64,000 bases of DNA from Aeromicrobium sp. Root495 (GCF_001426755.1 NZ_LMFJ01000001.1:475083-539082), one strand, 5' to 3'. Shown: positions 25,136 to 34,033, numbered from the stretch's first letter. The notes: generated by a model not told the origin, from the sequence alone. A program made the numbers and translations.

Positions 25136-26023
25136 ATGAGCAAAGCTTTCACGCTGGGCGTCACCGCGATCGTTGCGACGAGTGTGCTGGCCGTCGCGCC
25201 GGCGATGGCCGGCGGCGGCTCGGGCGACGACCGCGACCGCGGCTTGCACAGCCTTCTGCTGTCGCGTGGCGGCAGCCTCGACGTCGTCGGGCTCGCCACC
25301 AACGGCACGCAGCTGGTGCGCTTCAAGACCAGCGCGCCGCGTCAGGTCCGCAAGGCCGTGACCGTCAAGGGCCTGACCGGCGGAGACACCGGCCTCGTCG
25401 GGATCGACTACCGGGTCCAGGACGGCAAGCTCTACGGCGTCGGGAACAACAAGGCCAGCGCGGGCGTCTACTCCGTCGACCCGAGCACTGGCGTCGCCAC
25501 CCTGTTCACGCGGTTCACCGTCGCACTCAGCGGCACGAGCTTCGGAGTGGACTTCAACCCGGCGGCGAACGCACTGCGCGTCGTCAGCGACAACGGCCAG
25601 AACCTGCGTCAGCCTCTCGCCGTCGTGCCCACGGCGACGGCAACCGACGTCACCCTGACCTACCCGCCTGCCACCGCGCCCGCGGCGGGCATCACCGGGG
25701 CGGCGTACACCAACAACGACCTCGACCCGAACACGGCGACCACGCTCTACGACCTGGACACCACCCTCGACCAGATCGCGCTCCAGTCGCCCGCGAACTC
25801 CGGCACCCTCGCCGCCACGGGCAAGCTCGGCGTCGACGCCGCCGGCGACACCGGGTTCGACATCTACTCCACGATCCGCAAGGGCAGCACCGTGGAGGTG
25901 AAGGGGTTCGCGGCCGTCAACGGGTCGCTCTACAAGATCGCCCTGTTCTCCGGCAAGGCGACCTCGCTCGGCAAGATCGGGGCCTCGGTCACCGATATCG
26001 CCCTCCCGCTCGACCAGCGCTGA
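25136..26023 (+). CDS. Secreted DUF4394 protein
   Basis: The 295-residue protein has a clear signal peptide (LGVTAIVATSVLAVAPAMA) and a DUF4394 beta-propeller-like body with TGLVGIDYRVQDGKLYGVGN, VDFNPAANALRVVS and LYDLDTTLDQIALQSPANSG. The family is extracellular or cell-wall bound, with no known enzyme activity. GAGGAG lies 7 bp before ATG 25136. It diverges from the ECF sigma pair and carries a matching promoter, so it is probably part of a cell-envelope stress response. Confidence 0.9.
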   Translation: MSKAFTLGVTAIVATSVLAVAPAMAGGGSGDDRDRGLHSLLLSRGGSLDVVGLATNGTQLVRFKTSAPRQVRKAVTVKGLTGGDTGLVGIDYRVQDGKLYGVGNNKASAGVYSVDPSTGVATLFTRFTVALSGTSFGVDFNPAANALRVVSDNGQNLRQPLAVVPTATATDVTLTYPPATAPAAGITGAAYTNNDLDPNTATTLYDLDTTLDQIALQSPANSGTLAATGKLGVDAAGDTGFDIYSTIRKGSTVEVKGFAAVNGSLYKIALFSGKATSLGKIGASVTDIALPLDQR

Positions 26024-26068
26024 GCCGGTCCTCCGGAAGCTCTGAGCCCGGGAGAGGGCCGACCCGAT

Positions 26069-26119
26069 GTGTGACCGTGCTGCCGTCAATCCGTTCGGAT
26101 CGCAGCAGCACGGTCACAC
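26069..26119. terminator. Compound hairpin, bidirectional terminator
   Basis: GTGTGACCGTGCTGC (26069-26083) pairs perfectly with 26105-26119 over 15 bp. The loop contains its own ATCCG-TT-CGGAT hairpin. It lies between the convergent DUF4394 and haemoglobin genes, and its right arm covers the haemoglobin stop codon at 26114-26116. A two-way terminator is the likeliest role. Confidence 0.7.
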
Positions 26120-26605
26120 GTCGTGGTCGGGGAGGTACGGCGGGGCGACGCCCCAGCCCCAACGGGGCGTGGGAGCGTGCTCGAACGGCTCGGCTCCCGG
26201 CTGCGAGTTCTCCATGGCCAGCCGCGTGCCCCACTCGAGGTAGCCGACGATGGCGGCCCGGAACTCAGGGTCGGCGGGCAGCGCGGCGTCGTCGGCCGCG
26301 AGGCTCATGGTGGAGGCGAACCGGTGGCGCTGGGCCGGCGTGATGGACAGCCCGAGGTGGTGCTCGAGCATCGTCTCGTAGCCACCGTGCTCAGCCGTGT
26401 AGGTCTCCGGACCGCCCAGGACCTCGGCCCACCAGTCGGCGACGTGCGCGCGGTGGTGCTCGGAGACCCCGCCGGGGAAGAACGGCGACAGGGTGTCGTC
26501 GGCCTCGACGCGGTCGTAGAAGGCGTCGATCATCCGGCGCAGCGGCACCAGCCCGCCGGCCCACTCGAACAGCGTGGGCAGCTCGGGCTCGTCGACGCCG
26601 CTCAT
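26114..26605 (-). CDS. Truncated haemoglobin, group II type
   Basis: The 163-residue globin begins LFEWAGGLVPLRRMIDAFYD and has WWAEVLGGPETYTAEHGGYE followed by LEHHLGLSI, whose second His is the likely proximal haem ligand. The C-terminal extension WGWGVAPPYLP is typical of actinobacterial group II members. Such proteins bind oxygen or nitric oxide and protect respiration. It follows the small membrane protein gene by 7 bp and ends inside a hairpin. Confidence 0.9.
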   Translation of the reverse strand: MSGVDEPELPTLFEWAGGLVPLRRMIDAFYDRVEADDTLSPFFPGGVSEHHRAHVADWWAEVLGGPETYTAEHGGYETMLEHHLGLSITPAQRHRFASTMSLAADDAALPADPEFRAAIVGYLEWGTRLAMENSQPGAEPFEHAPTPRWGWGVAPPYLPDHDV

Positions 26606-26612
26606 CGCCAGG

Positions 26613-26933
26613 TCAGACGTCGCGGTCGCGCTGGACGTTCAGGCGGATGCTCTTGGGGCGGCCGTCGGCCCCGTAGCTGACGGCGCCGTGCTTCTCGTCG
26701 GCGTCCTCGGCCTTGGGCATGACCGCGGCTGCCTTCTTCTGCCGGTCGAGCTCTTCCTTGGCGTCGGCCTGGCCGGGGGCGAAGAAGTTGCCCATGGCGC
26801 CCATGCCGTCGCCCATCGTGCCGAGGCCGTCGCGGCCTCCCGGCTTGTCGAGCGAGCGCTGGAACACCACGAGCGCGATCACGAGGGCCGACAGCACCCC
26901 GATCGCGAACAGCACGGTCCACAGCCACTCCAT
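26613..26933 (-). CDS. Small membrane-anchored protein
   Basis: The 106-residue protein has one N-terminal transmembrane segment (LWTVLFAIGVLSALVIALVV), a Gly/Met-rich linker (GTMGDGMGAMGNFF) and a charged cytoplasmic tail ending SIRLNVQRDRDV. I do not recognise the family. It lies 9 bp after the YibE/F gene and 7 bp before the haemoglobin gene, so all three form one reverse-strand operon. Confidence 0.7.
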   Translation of the reverse strand: MEWLWTVLFAIGVLSALVIALVVFQRSLDKPGGRDGLGTMGDGMGAMGNFFAPGQADAKEELDRQKKAAAVMPKAEDADEKHGAVSYGADGRPKSIRLNVQRDRDV

Positions 26934-26942
26934 ACGAACAGC

Positions 26943-28187
26943 CTACGCGCGGTGCGAGCCACCCGTGGTGGAACCGGGCTCGGGGAGCGGCTCGTCCTCC
27001 GGCCGGGGGGCGAGCACCACGGCGATCGCGGTGGTGATGGGCACCGCCAGCACCAGCCCGATGGCACCGACGAGCGTCCGGACGATCTCCTGGGCGAGCT
27101 CCTCCGTGGTGGCCATCTCGGCGAGGCCGCGCTGGTAGGCGGTGATGAGCAGGAGGATCGTCATGGCCGATCCCGCGTAGGCGAAGACGAGCGTGTAGAC
27201 GCTCGACGCGATGTGGTCGCGGCCGATCCGCATCGCGGAGGCGAAGAGCTCCCCGGCACGCGCGGTGGGCCGCAGCGCCCGCATCTCCCACACGGCGCTG
27301 GCCTGGGTGACGGTGACGTCGTTGAGCACGCCGAGCCCGGCGATGACCATGCTGGCGGCCACGACGGCCTGCATGTTGAGGTCGGGTGCCGAGGCGAGAA
27401 GGGTCTGGTCGTCCTCGGATCCGATGCCGTTGAGGCTCGTCCAGCCGGTGGCTCCCCAGCCGATCGCGGCAGTGCAGGCGATGCCGAAGAGCGTCCCGAA
27501 CAGGGCGGACGTGGTCCGGATGCTCACGCCGTGGGCGAGGTAGAGGACCACGAACATGATTCCCGTCGACCCCACGACCGTGGCGACGAGCGGTGACTCC
27601 CCGGACAGGATCGCAGGCAGGACGAACTTGAACAGCGCCAGGAGCGTGACGCCGATGCCGACGATGGCGAACAGGCCGCGCCAGCGTGCCACCGCCACGA
27701 CGAGGAGCGAGAACACGACGGCCAGGGCGGTGAGCGGGAAGCCGCGCTTGAAGTCCAGGAACTCGTACGAGGCCTCCTGGCCCGGTGGCTGGAGCTTGAT
27801 GAGGCTGATCTTGTCGCCGCTCTCCATCCCCGCGCGGAAGCGTCCGGCGTCCAGCTGGAACGTGGCGGTTCCGTCGGAGGTCCGAGCCGTGACGTTGGCG
27901 CAGTCGCCCTTGAGGCTCTGCTGGCCGTCGGGCCCCTCGCCGCCGGAGCCGCAGTCGAACGGCGCGACCTGGGTGACGGTGGCGTCGACCGTGCTCACGC
28001 CCTCCTGCCCGTAGGGGTTGGCCGAGCGCGGGATCTTGGACGAGTCCGGCCACAGCACGACCATCGCGATGATGGTCAGGACCGCGATGATCCCGACGAT
28101 CACCGCCAGGACCGATCCCAGCCCGCGTCGGGGTTCTTCCTCGAGCCGCTCGACGGCGGAGTGTCCGTGTCCATGTCCGTGTCCCAC
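26943..28187 (-). CDS. YibE/F-family membrane protein
   Basis: The 414-residue protein starts with a His/Gly-rich tail (GHGHGHGH), one membrane segment, an extracytoplasmic domain, then about seven hydrophobic segments. MVIAGLGVLNDVTVTQASAV and FAYAGSAMTILLL are hallmarks of the YibE/F family. The function is unknown; a transport or metal-related role is only suggested by the His-rich N-terminus. GTG 28187 is 40 bp from the divergent phosphotransferase. Confidence 0.88.
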   Translation of the reverse strand: MGHGHGHGHSAVERLEEEPRRGLGSVLAVIVGIIAVLTIIAMVVLWPDSSKIPRSANPYGQEGVSTVDATVTQVAPFDCGSGGEGPDGQQSLKGDCANVTARTSDGTATFQLDAGRFRAGMESGDKISLIKLQPPGQEASYEFLDFKRGFPLTALAVVFSLLVVAVARWRGLFAIVGIGVTLLALFKFVLPAILSGESPLVATVVGSTGIMFVVLYLAHGVSIRTTSALFGTLFGIACTAAIGWGATGWTSLNGIGSEDDQTLLASAPDLNMQAVVAASMVIAGLGVLNDVTVTQASAVWEMRALRPTARAGELFASAMRIGRDHIASSVYTLVFAYAGSAMTILLLITAYQRGLAEMATTEELAQEIVRTLVGAIGLVLAVPITTAIAVVLAPRPEDEPLPEPGSTTGGSHRA

Positions 28188-28227
28188 GGGGTCATGCTGT
28201 CACGCGCGTCGATGTCACGATGGAGGC

Positions 28228-28971
28228 ATGAGTGAGGAGACACATCTACCTGGCGCAGTCGGCGGCGTGACGCGGATCGGACGGACGGTCCGTCGTCCCA
28301 CCGGGCCCTGGACACCGGCCGTCCACGAGCTGCTCGCCTACCTGGAGGCCCAGGGCCTCAGGGGCGTTCCCGACGTCGAGGGCATCGACGACGAGGGCCG
28401 TGAGGTCCTTTCCTACGTGGAGGGGCGCGGTGTCCCGGCCGACGAGGTCGTCCTCGACTCCGTCCTGGTGGAGGCCGTGGAGTGGCTCCGCGAGTACCAC
28501 GACGTGGTGGAGGGCTTCCGTCCCAGCGGCGTCCGGCCGTGGCGCGGAGGAGAGGCCGAGCTCCAGGACGGCCAGGTCATCTGCCACCACGACCCCGGCG
28601 CCTACAACTGGATCATCCAGAGCGGGCACTTCGTCGCGATGATCGACTGGGACATGGCCGGCCCCGGCCGCCGTGTCGACGACCTCGCGTTCCTGGTCTG
28701 GACGGGCATCCCGCTGTACCGCGACATCGGCGTGGAGGAGGCTGCGCGCCGTCTCGACCTCGTGGTGGAGGCCTACGGCGAGTTCGGTCCCATGACGCTG
28801 CTCGACGCCGTGGTGGACCGGATGAGCACGGCGGCCGACCGCATCCAGGCCGGGATCGACCGAGGAGACTCCGGGATCGCCAACCTGCAGAAGGTGGGCG
28901 AGCCCCAACGGACCCGCGACCGCGTGGCCGCGTTCCGCGGACGCAAGGACGCCATTCTCGACGCGTTCTAG
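28228..28971 (+). CDS. Aminoglycoside phosphotransferase (APH)-fold kinase
   Basis: The 247-residue protein has the APH catalytic signature CHHDPGAYNWII followed by MIDWDMAGPGRRVDDLAFLV (metal-binding Asp). The N-terminal half is shorter than in true resistance kinases, so it more likely phosphorylates a metabolite such as a sugar or amino alcohol. ATG 28228 has GGAGG just upstream. Its stop overlaps the convergent lipoprotein gene by 4 bp. Confidence 0.82.
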   Translation: MSEETHLPGAVGGVTRIGRTVRRPTGPWTPAVHELLAYLEAQGLRGVPDVEGIDDEGREVLSYVEGRGVPADEVVLDSVLVEAVEWLREYHDVVEGFRPSGVRPWRGGEAELQDGQVICHHDPGAYNWIIQSGHFVAMIDWDMAGPGRRVDDLAFLVWTGIPLYRDIGVEEAARRLDLVVEAYGEFGPMTLLDAVVDRMSTAADRIQAGIDRGDSGIANLQKVGEPQRTRDRVAAFRGRKDAILDAF

Positions 28972-29666
28972 AGGCCAGGACGCCCGGCAGCCAGCTCGCG
29001 CCAGCCGGGGCCCGTGAGGTGGGGCGGCCGGCCGAGGCTCGTGACGTCGGCAGCGCCGCGATCGGTGGTGGAGAGGTCGGCCAGACGCCAGCCACCGTCG
29101 CGCCGGACCACGTCGACCCGCACGTGGACCCAGGTGCGCGACCCGAGCACGGGGACCTCGACGACCCCGGCCACCTCGACGGCTACCTCGCGGGGTGTCG
29201 TGGTGGGGCCGGAGGGTCGGGACCTGATCCACATGGGGATGCGGTCGTCGAGATGGCGTCGGGTCGCGTGGTCGCGCTGGACGGCCTTGTCCTGGACGAC
29301 GAACGTCGTGGCTCGACGGCTGAGCGAGGGCGAGGCCACGGACTCGAGGACGTCCTGGTTCTCGAGGAGCGGCCTGACGTCGAGGGAGAAGTTGGTGACC
29401 TCGAGGGCGAACCTCTCGGCGTCGAGCCGCGACGGTCGCCCCACCGACGCCAGCCGGAGGCTCTCCGCCGATGGCATCCCGACGAGCGAGAACGGGTTGG
29501 CCTCGGCCTCCGTGGCGTCGTCGACGGCTTCGAAGGGTGGTGGCGGGGGCGCGGCGGTCAGGCCGGTCGTAGCGATGGGTGCCAGTCGGCCACTGCCCGC
29601 CTGGGAGCCACATGCAGAGAGCGCGACGAGCAGGGCCAGGGCGATCGCCGTCTTGAATCGGCTCAC
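28968..29666 (-). CDS. Lipoprotein A of a four-member secreted family
   Basis: The 232-residue protein has a lipobox (LVALSAC). TTGLTAAPPPPPFEA comes next, then a helical part (AERFALEVTNFSLDVRPLL) and a beta-rich part (VRVDVVRRDGGWRLADLSTT), ending TGPGWREL. It is clearly paralogous to the lipoprotein at 30475, which shares TTGLTAPPP, FALxVxNF, FVVQDKA and the final G-x-GWR. It overlaps the next upstream gene by 4 bp. Family and function are not recognised; the fold may be NTF2-like. Confidence 0.78.
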   Translation of the reverse strand: MSRFKTAIALALLVALSACGSQAGSGRLAPIATTGLTAAPPPPPFEAVDDATEAEANPFSLVGMPSAESLRLASVGRPSRLDAERFALEVTNFSLDVRPLLENQDVLESVASPSLSRRATTFVVQDKAVQRDHATRRHLDDRIPMWIRSRPSGPTTTPREVAVEVAGVVEVPVLGSRTWVHVRVDVVRRDGGWRLADLSTTDRGAADVTSLGRPPHLTGPGWRELAAGRPGL

Positions 29667-30352
29667 CGGCTGACCCGCCGCCAGCCGGTTCCTATGAGCG
29701 CGTCGCGGATGTCCGCTGTGGCTCGGTCGAGTGACGGGTCCGAAGGAAGGAACGGTTCAGCCCCCACGCGCCCGACACACCACTGACCGTCCTCCTCGCC
29801 GACGTCGATCCGGAACAGGTTCCACCAGACGTACTTGCTGGGGTCAGTCATGACGGCGGCCAGCTCGACGCCGTAGCCACGCCCCTCGTGCTCCGACCGG
29901 ATCCAGAGAGCCTCGTCCAGATTCCAATGTCCGCCGGTCTCGGAGCGGACCTGCGCTGCCGTGTCCTCGACCACTGCGTCTCGGACCGCCTCCGGCAGGC
30001 GATCGCACCCGAACGACTCGAGAACGTCGCCGACGCCGAGTGCAGGCCGACGCACGTCCGAGATTGCTTGAGCGACTTGCAGAGCGAACGTCTCGGCGCC
30101 GGGCCGACCACGGCTCAAGGAGGCAGCCGCTTCTGCGATCTTGCGCATCGACGGTCTCGCGTCGGGTGAGGTGGGGACATCGGTCGCCCTGATCGGGTGC
30201 TGCAGCGGTGAGACGCCGGGAAGGTCCGCAGGATGGTCGGCCTCAGGCTCAGCTGTCGGTGGTGAGCTGCACGCTGCGAGGAGGGTCAAGGCGGCGACGG
30301 CGCTCATCCACTGCCTCGGATGACCGGTGCTCTGGGCGTCAGTCATCGACAT
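29663..30352 (-). CDS. Lipoprotein B of a four-member secreted family
   Basis: The 229-residue protein has a signal sequence and lipobox (ALTLLAAC), then GAETFALQVAQAISDVR and a C-terminal half ending IGTGWRRV. It shares the FAL helix and the C-terminal G-x-GWR with its neighbours but is more divergent. A start nearer the signal (MSAVAALTL) is possible. It overlaps lipoprotein A by 4 bp. The upstream gap 30353-30474 holds no recognised gene and could contain a promoter. Confidence 0.72.
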   Translation of the reverse strand: MSMTDAQSTGHPRQWMSAVAALTLLAACSSPPTAEPEADHPADLPGVSPLQHPIRATDVPTSPDARPSMRKIAEAAASLSRGRPGAETFALQVAQAISDVRRPALGVGDVLESFGCDRLPEAVRDAVVEDTAAQVRSETGGHWNLDEALWIRSEHEGRGYGVELAAVMTDPSKYVWWNLFRIDVGEEDGQWCVGRVGAEPFLPSDPSLDRATADIRDALIGTGWRRVSR

Positions 30353-30474
30353 CGCAGGTCAGGTAGCGGAGCGGAGCGGCCGACCGTGCTCCAGCATGCC
30401 CATGGAGGGAGGAGATCGCGGTCATGGTCACGGCCTCGATGCCCAGGAACATGTTGGAGGCAGACGAGGGAAGG

Positions 30475-31167
30475 TCAGGGCTTGATCTCACGCCAGCCCT
30501 CTCCTGTGAGGTACTCCCTGCGTTCCTGAGCCGACATCACCTTGCCGCTGTCCGGACCGACAACTGACGACGAGAGATCGGCAAGCTTCCACCGTCCCTG
30601 CTCCCATACGACGTCGACGCGGGTCTTGAACCACGTTCGGTAGGGAATTCCCGGCGCTACACCGTTTGCGGCGACTTCGACGGAGACCTTTCTCGGACGG
30701 CTCTGTGGTCCTTCGGCGACGGAGCGAAGCCACATGGGCACCGAGGTGTCGACGTGCCGTTGAGTCCCGATCTGCCGTTGCTGAGCCTTGTCCTGCACGA
30801 TGAAACGCCGAACGAAGTCTCTGAGGGACGCCGCGCCGATTTTGTCGAGGATCGCCTCGTCGGCCAGCTCAGGGCGAACATCGGCGTAGAAGTTGACCAC
30901 GTGAAGGGCGAAGGACTCCGCGGCCACGCGTGTGGACGGTCCGGCTGATGACTGTCGAAGATCTTTGGCCGACGGTCCGGTCGCCAGGGCGGGCGGCGAC
31001 TCGCCGACGACGTCACCTCGCTCCAGAGGGGAGAAGCTTGGCTCCGGCGGAGGCGCGGTCAGGCCCGTGGTCGGTATCGCCCCTGGAGGTTCGTGGCTGG
31101 TCGTCGTGCAGGCCGCGAGCATGAGAGCTGCGCAGGCCACAGAGGACGCACTTCGCCAGCGCCTCAC
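30475..31167 (-). CDS. Lipoprotein C of a four-member secreted family
   Basis: GTG 31167 gives a 230-residue lipoprotein (CAALMLAAC lipobox) with TTGLTAPPPEPSF, AAESFALHVVNFYADVRPEL, FIVQDKAQQRQIGTQRHVDT and the C-terminus TGEGWREI. It is the closest relative of lipoprotein A. The long frame upstream of GTG 31167 overlaps the SGNH gene and is shadow. The GTGA overlap with the SGNH hydrolase gene points to co-translation and a shared cell-surface task. Confidence 0.76.
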   Translation of the reverse strand: MRRWRSASSVACAALMLAACTTTSHEPPGAIPTTGLTAPPPEPSFSPLERGDVVGESPPALATGPSAKDLRQSSAGPSTRVAAESFALHVVNFYADVRPELADEAILDKIGAASLRDFVRRFIVQDKAQQRQIGTQRHVDTSVPMWLRSVAEGPQSRPRKVSVEVAANGVAPGIPYRTWFKTRVDVVWEQGRWKLADLSSSVVGPDSGKVMSAQERREYLTGEGWREIKP

Positions 31168-33317
31168 TTCGCCCGTCCGATGATGAGGTCGCTGACGTAC
31201 TTGGCATAGGCGAGCTGGCCAGCATCCTTCGGGTGGAAGCTTGCGGCGGAGACAATCCCAAGCTGGCCGCCTACGTCGCGTTTTCCGGCGTGAATCCACT
31301 CGCCGGTGGTTGCGCAGGCGCCGTGGCCGTCGAAGGTGTCCATGAGATCGGACTTCATCGCCCACACTCCCGCGTTCCCGGCAGCTTGAGCAATCTCCGA
31401 GTTCAAGGCGACAGTGAGCCGGGCCGCCATCGCTCGCTCGTTCGTCCCGACTGCCTGGCACAAAGCGTTCTTCGAGGTGCCGTTGACTTCAAGAACTCGT
31501 GGATAGCCTCCGACCACGATGTCTGCATACGGAGCCGCCTTCTTGATCTTCTTGTAGAGGGTGTGCAACTCATCTCTCATCGCCCGAATCTTCTTCATCC
31601 GAGGCGCTTCTTCTCCGGTGCACGAGGAGCCGAAGGTGCACCGTTTCAACACGGACGCGAACCCCACGTCATTGCCTCCCACCGTGAGAGTGACCAGCTG
31701 GGGCCTCCCCTTGTGGGCGGCCAAGCTGGACTTCAGGCCGGTCAGCTGGTTCGTGACTGACTTGTATCCCGAAGGGCCCTTGATGACGGCGCCGCTGCAG
31801 GCAAGGTGCTTGGTCACGGCATTGAAGCTGTGCTGCATCTGCCACACCCACCCCTTCGCGGAGCGCATGCACTCGCCGCCCGTGTACTTGCCGGACGAAC
31901 CGAGGCCCGCTGAGTAGGAGTCGCCAAGCGCGACGTAGGTTCGACCGCTCGGCACGCCCTTGAGGCGCAGTGCGCCTGAGATCTTGGACGGTCCGGACAG
32001 GTACCCGCGGACCGGCAGGATGCGGAGCTTGTACCGCCGCCCGGTCTTCAAGGGCTCGAACATCCAGTCTCGGTCCGTGATGGCGTAAGGCAGTTTGGCC
32101 CAGGTGAGCTTGCCGTTGGACATGAGCCGAGTGGCGAGCTTGTAGCCCGTGGCGTTCTTCGACGTCGCCCAGGAAGCCTCGGCGGTGTGACCGCCGTAGA
32201 TGGACCCGTTCCCCGCAACGACCTTCAGAGTGGGGATGGAGCCGGGCATCGGGCCGGTGGTCTTGACCGATGCGGCGGCCCCGACGACACCGGTGCTCGA
32301 GCCCTTGGAGGGGACGAGACGGTACTGGTAGGTGCCGCCGGCGGCGAGGAGCTGGGCCGTCCAGCCACTGCCTGCGACGGCGTAGGGGAGGCGGCGCCAA
32401 GCCTCCTTGGTGTTGATGAGGCGCTGCTCGATGAACATGCCCGTGGCGCCCGTGGAGGAGCGGGTCCAGCCGAGCTTGGCCGCCTCCGAGGCCGGAGTGA
32501 GGCTCGGCCTGGGGCCGGCCACCTTCCAGGCGGTGGTGCCGGTGATGTCGGGCGAGGCCTTGCCGACGCCGATCTTGGCGAGGCCCTCCGAGACGCGCTG
32601 GGCGATGAGCTTCTCGCCCGTGGGGTTGGGGTGCGTGCCGTCCCACGTGTGCTTCTGGGCGTCCCAGCCGTTGCGCGTGGACGCCACGACGACGCGCTGG
32701 GACGACGTGCTGAGGCTCGAGGCGAGGGCACGCAGCTTGGTGGCGTAGGCGCCGGACTCGTCGTTGAGCGAGTAGGTGCCGGCCCAGGGGTCGTAGCGGT
32801 TGACGACCTCACCGACGACCACGTCGAGGCCGGGCCGGGCCTTGCGGGCGCGCTGGATGTAGGTCTTCACGTTGGCCAGGGTGGCCCCGGGCGACGTCTT
32901 GTACGCGAGGTCGTTGCTGCCCAGCATGGTCACGAGCGTGGTGGCCTTGGACGCGCTCACCTGCGAGGCGATGGAGTCGAGCTCGTCGACGTATGTGTCG
33001 CCCCACCGGGCGGAGTGCGACCTGGCCGAGAACGAGGCTGCGTAGTGCTGCGAGCCGCTCTTGCGGCCCACGTTGTCGTAGAGGTCGGTGCGGGTGCCGA
33101 CGAAGGCGACCCTGCCCGAAGCCGTCCCCGCAAGCTTGTTCCAGAGGCGGTAGCGCCAGGTGTAGTCGCCGGACGAACCCTGCGTGATGGAGTCGCCGGT
33201 GATGAGGACGCGATGGGTCACGGCGGCCGCGGCTGGGGACGTGGTCGCGGCGATGGTCGGCAGAGCCAACGCCGAGGCCACGACCGCGACCGCCGTGAGT
33301 CTGGGGAGGAGCTTCAT
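31164..33317 (-). CDS. Secreted protein with two SGNH hydrolase domains
   Basis: The 717-residue protein has a signal peptide and then two complete SGNH (GDSL) esterase domains. The first has GDSITQGSSG (Ser43), GSNDLAY and DGTHPNPTG. Two fibronectin-like repeats follow (WTAQLLAAGGTYQYRLVPSK and DWMFEPLKTGRRYKLRILPV). The second domain has GDSYSAGLG (Ser467), TVGGNDVGF and FHPKDAG. Both appear catalytically intact. SGNH enzymes deacylate lipids, sugars or wall polymers. It starts 6 bp after a secreted family member and overlaps lipoprotein C by 4 bp. Its substrate is unknown. Confidence 0.88.
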   Translation of the reverse strand: MKLLPRLTAVAVVASALALPTIAATTSPAAAAVTHRVLITGDSITQGSSGDYTWRYRLWNKLAGTASGRVAFVGTRTDLYDNVGRKSGSQHYAASFSARSHSARWGDTYVDELDSIASQVSASKATTLVTMLGSNDLAYKTSPGATLANVKTYIQRARKARPGLDVVVGEVVNRYDPWAGTYSLNDESGAYATKLRALASSLSTSSQRVVVASTRNGWDAQKHTWDGTHPNPTGEKLIAQRVSEGLAKIGVGKASPDITGTTAWKVAGPRPSLTPASEAAKLGWTRSSTGATGMFIEQRLINTKEAWRRLPYAVAGSGWTAQLLAAGGTYQYRLVPSKGSSTGVVGAAASVKTTGPMPGSIPTLKVVAGNGSIYGGHTAEASWATSKNATGYKLATRLMSNGKLTWAKLPYAITDRDWMFEPLKTGRRYKLRILPVRGYLSGPSKISGALRLKGVPSGRTYVALGDSYSAGLGSSGKYTGGECMRSAKGWVWQMQHSFNAVTKHLACSGAVIKGPSGYKSVTNQLTGLKSSLAAHKGRPQLVTLTVGGNDVGFASVLKRCTFGSSCTGEEAPRMKKIRAMRDELHTLYKKIKKAAPYADIVVGGYPRVLEVNGTSKNALCQAVGTNERAMAARLTVALNSEIAQAAGNAGVWAMKSDLMDTFDGHGACATTGEWIHAGKRDVGGQLGIVSAASFHPKDAGQLAYAKYVSDLIIGRAK

Positions 33318-33322
33318 CGCGG

Positions 33323-34033
33323 TCACCGCTCGTCGGCGAAGAGTCGCCACCCGAGGCCGGCGAGTGTCTTGGCGCGCTCCTCTGAGCTGAGGTCGGTGGC
33401 CTGGTCGGCGTCGGACGGCTGCGGGACCTCCCGCGGCTGGATGCTTGCGACGGTCCAGCCCTCGCTGGTCCACTGCACGACGCCGCCGACGACGGCCCAG
33501 CGCGTCTTGCCCTTCACCGAGAGCGGCGCGGCCACCTCGACCATGACCTGGTCGGGCCGCTCGGCGCTGCCGCTGTGCCCGATGACGCGGTAGGCACCGT
33601 CCTCGGCGGCGAACGTGTCGCCGGCGGAGCGCTGCATGCCGGCCAGGAGCTGTGCATCGGCGGAGTTGATGACGGTGCCTCCGATGGTCTCGGCGACGAG
33701 CGCCGGGTCCTCGAGCGCCGCGGGCGAGCCGACCACCCAGACCGCGTACGTGCTGAAGGCCGTGGCCGCACCGTCCAGCGTGCGGATGGCGCCGCGGCCC
33801 ACCGAGGAGGCGTCCTCGGCCGCCTGGTCGACCTCGACGGCTCCCTCCTTCAGCGGCTGCTCGGACGGCGTCCGTGGGACAGGTGTGGACGACGTCTCCG
33901 TGGCCGCCGACGCTGCGTCAGGATGGGAGCCCCACGGGAGTCCGCCGCTCCCTCCGACGACAAGGCCGGCGGTCACCCCGACCAGCAGGGTCAAGGTGGC
34001 GCCTCCGAGCACGGCGCTGCGGTGAACGGTCAT
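33323..34033 (-). CDS. Secreted or membrane-anchored family member D
   Basis: The 236-residue protein has an N-terminal hydrophobic segment (LGGATLTLLVGVTAGLVVGG) that could be an anchor or signal, a Ser/Thr/Pro-rich linker, a helical region (GAATAFSTYAVWVVGSP) and a beta-rich end (VVQWTSEGWTVASIQPREVP) closing with AGLGWRLF. The architecture and the terminal G-x-GWR match lipoproteins A-C despite low identity. ATG 34033 follows a plausible promoter gap. It heads the five-gene cluster. Confidence 0.7.
   Translation of the reverse strand: MTVHRSAVLGGATLTLLVGVTAGLVVGGSGGLPWGSHPDAASAATETSSTPVPRTPSEQPLKEGAVEVDQAAEDASSVGRGAIRTLDGAATAFSTYAVWVVGSPAALEDPALVAETIGGTVINSADAQLLAGMQRSAGDTFAAEDGAYRVIGHSGSAERPDQVMVEVAAPLSVKGKTRWAVVGGVVQWTSEGWTVASIQPREVPQPSDADQATDLSSEERAKTLAGLGWRLFADER

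Noticed and set aside
28018-28227. Longer N-terminus for the APH-fold kinase
   Set aside because: The extension would overlap the divergent YibE/F gene, and ATG 28228 has a good ribosome-binding site.
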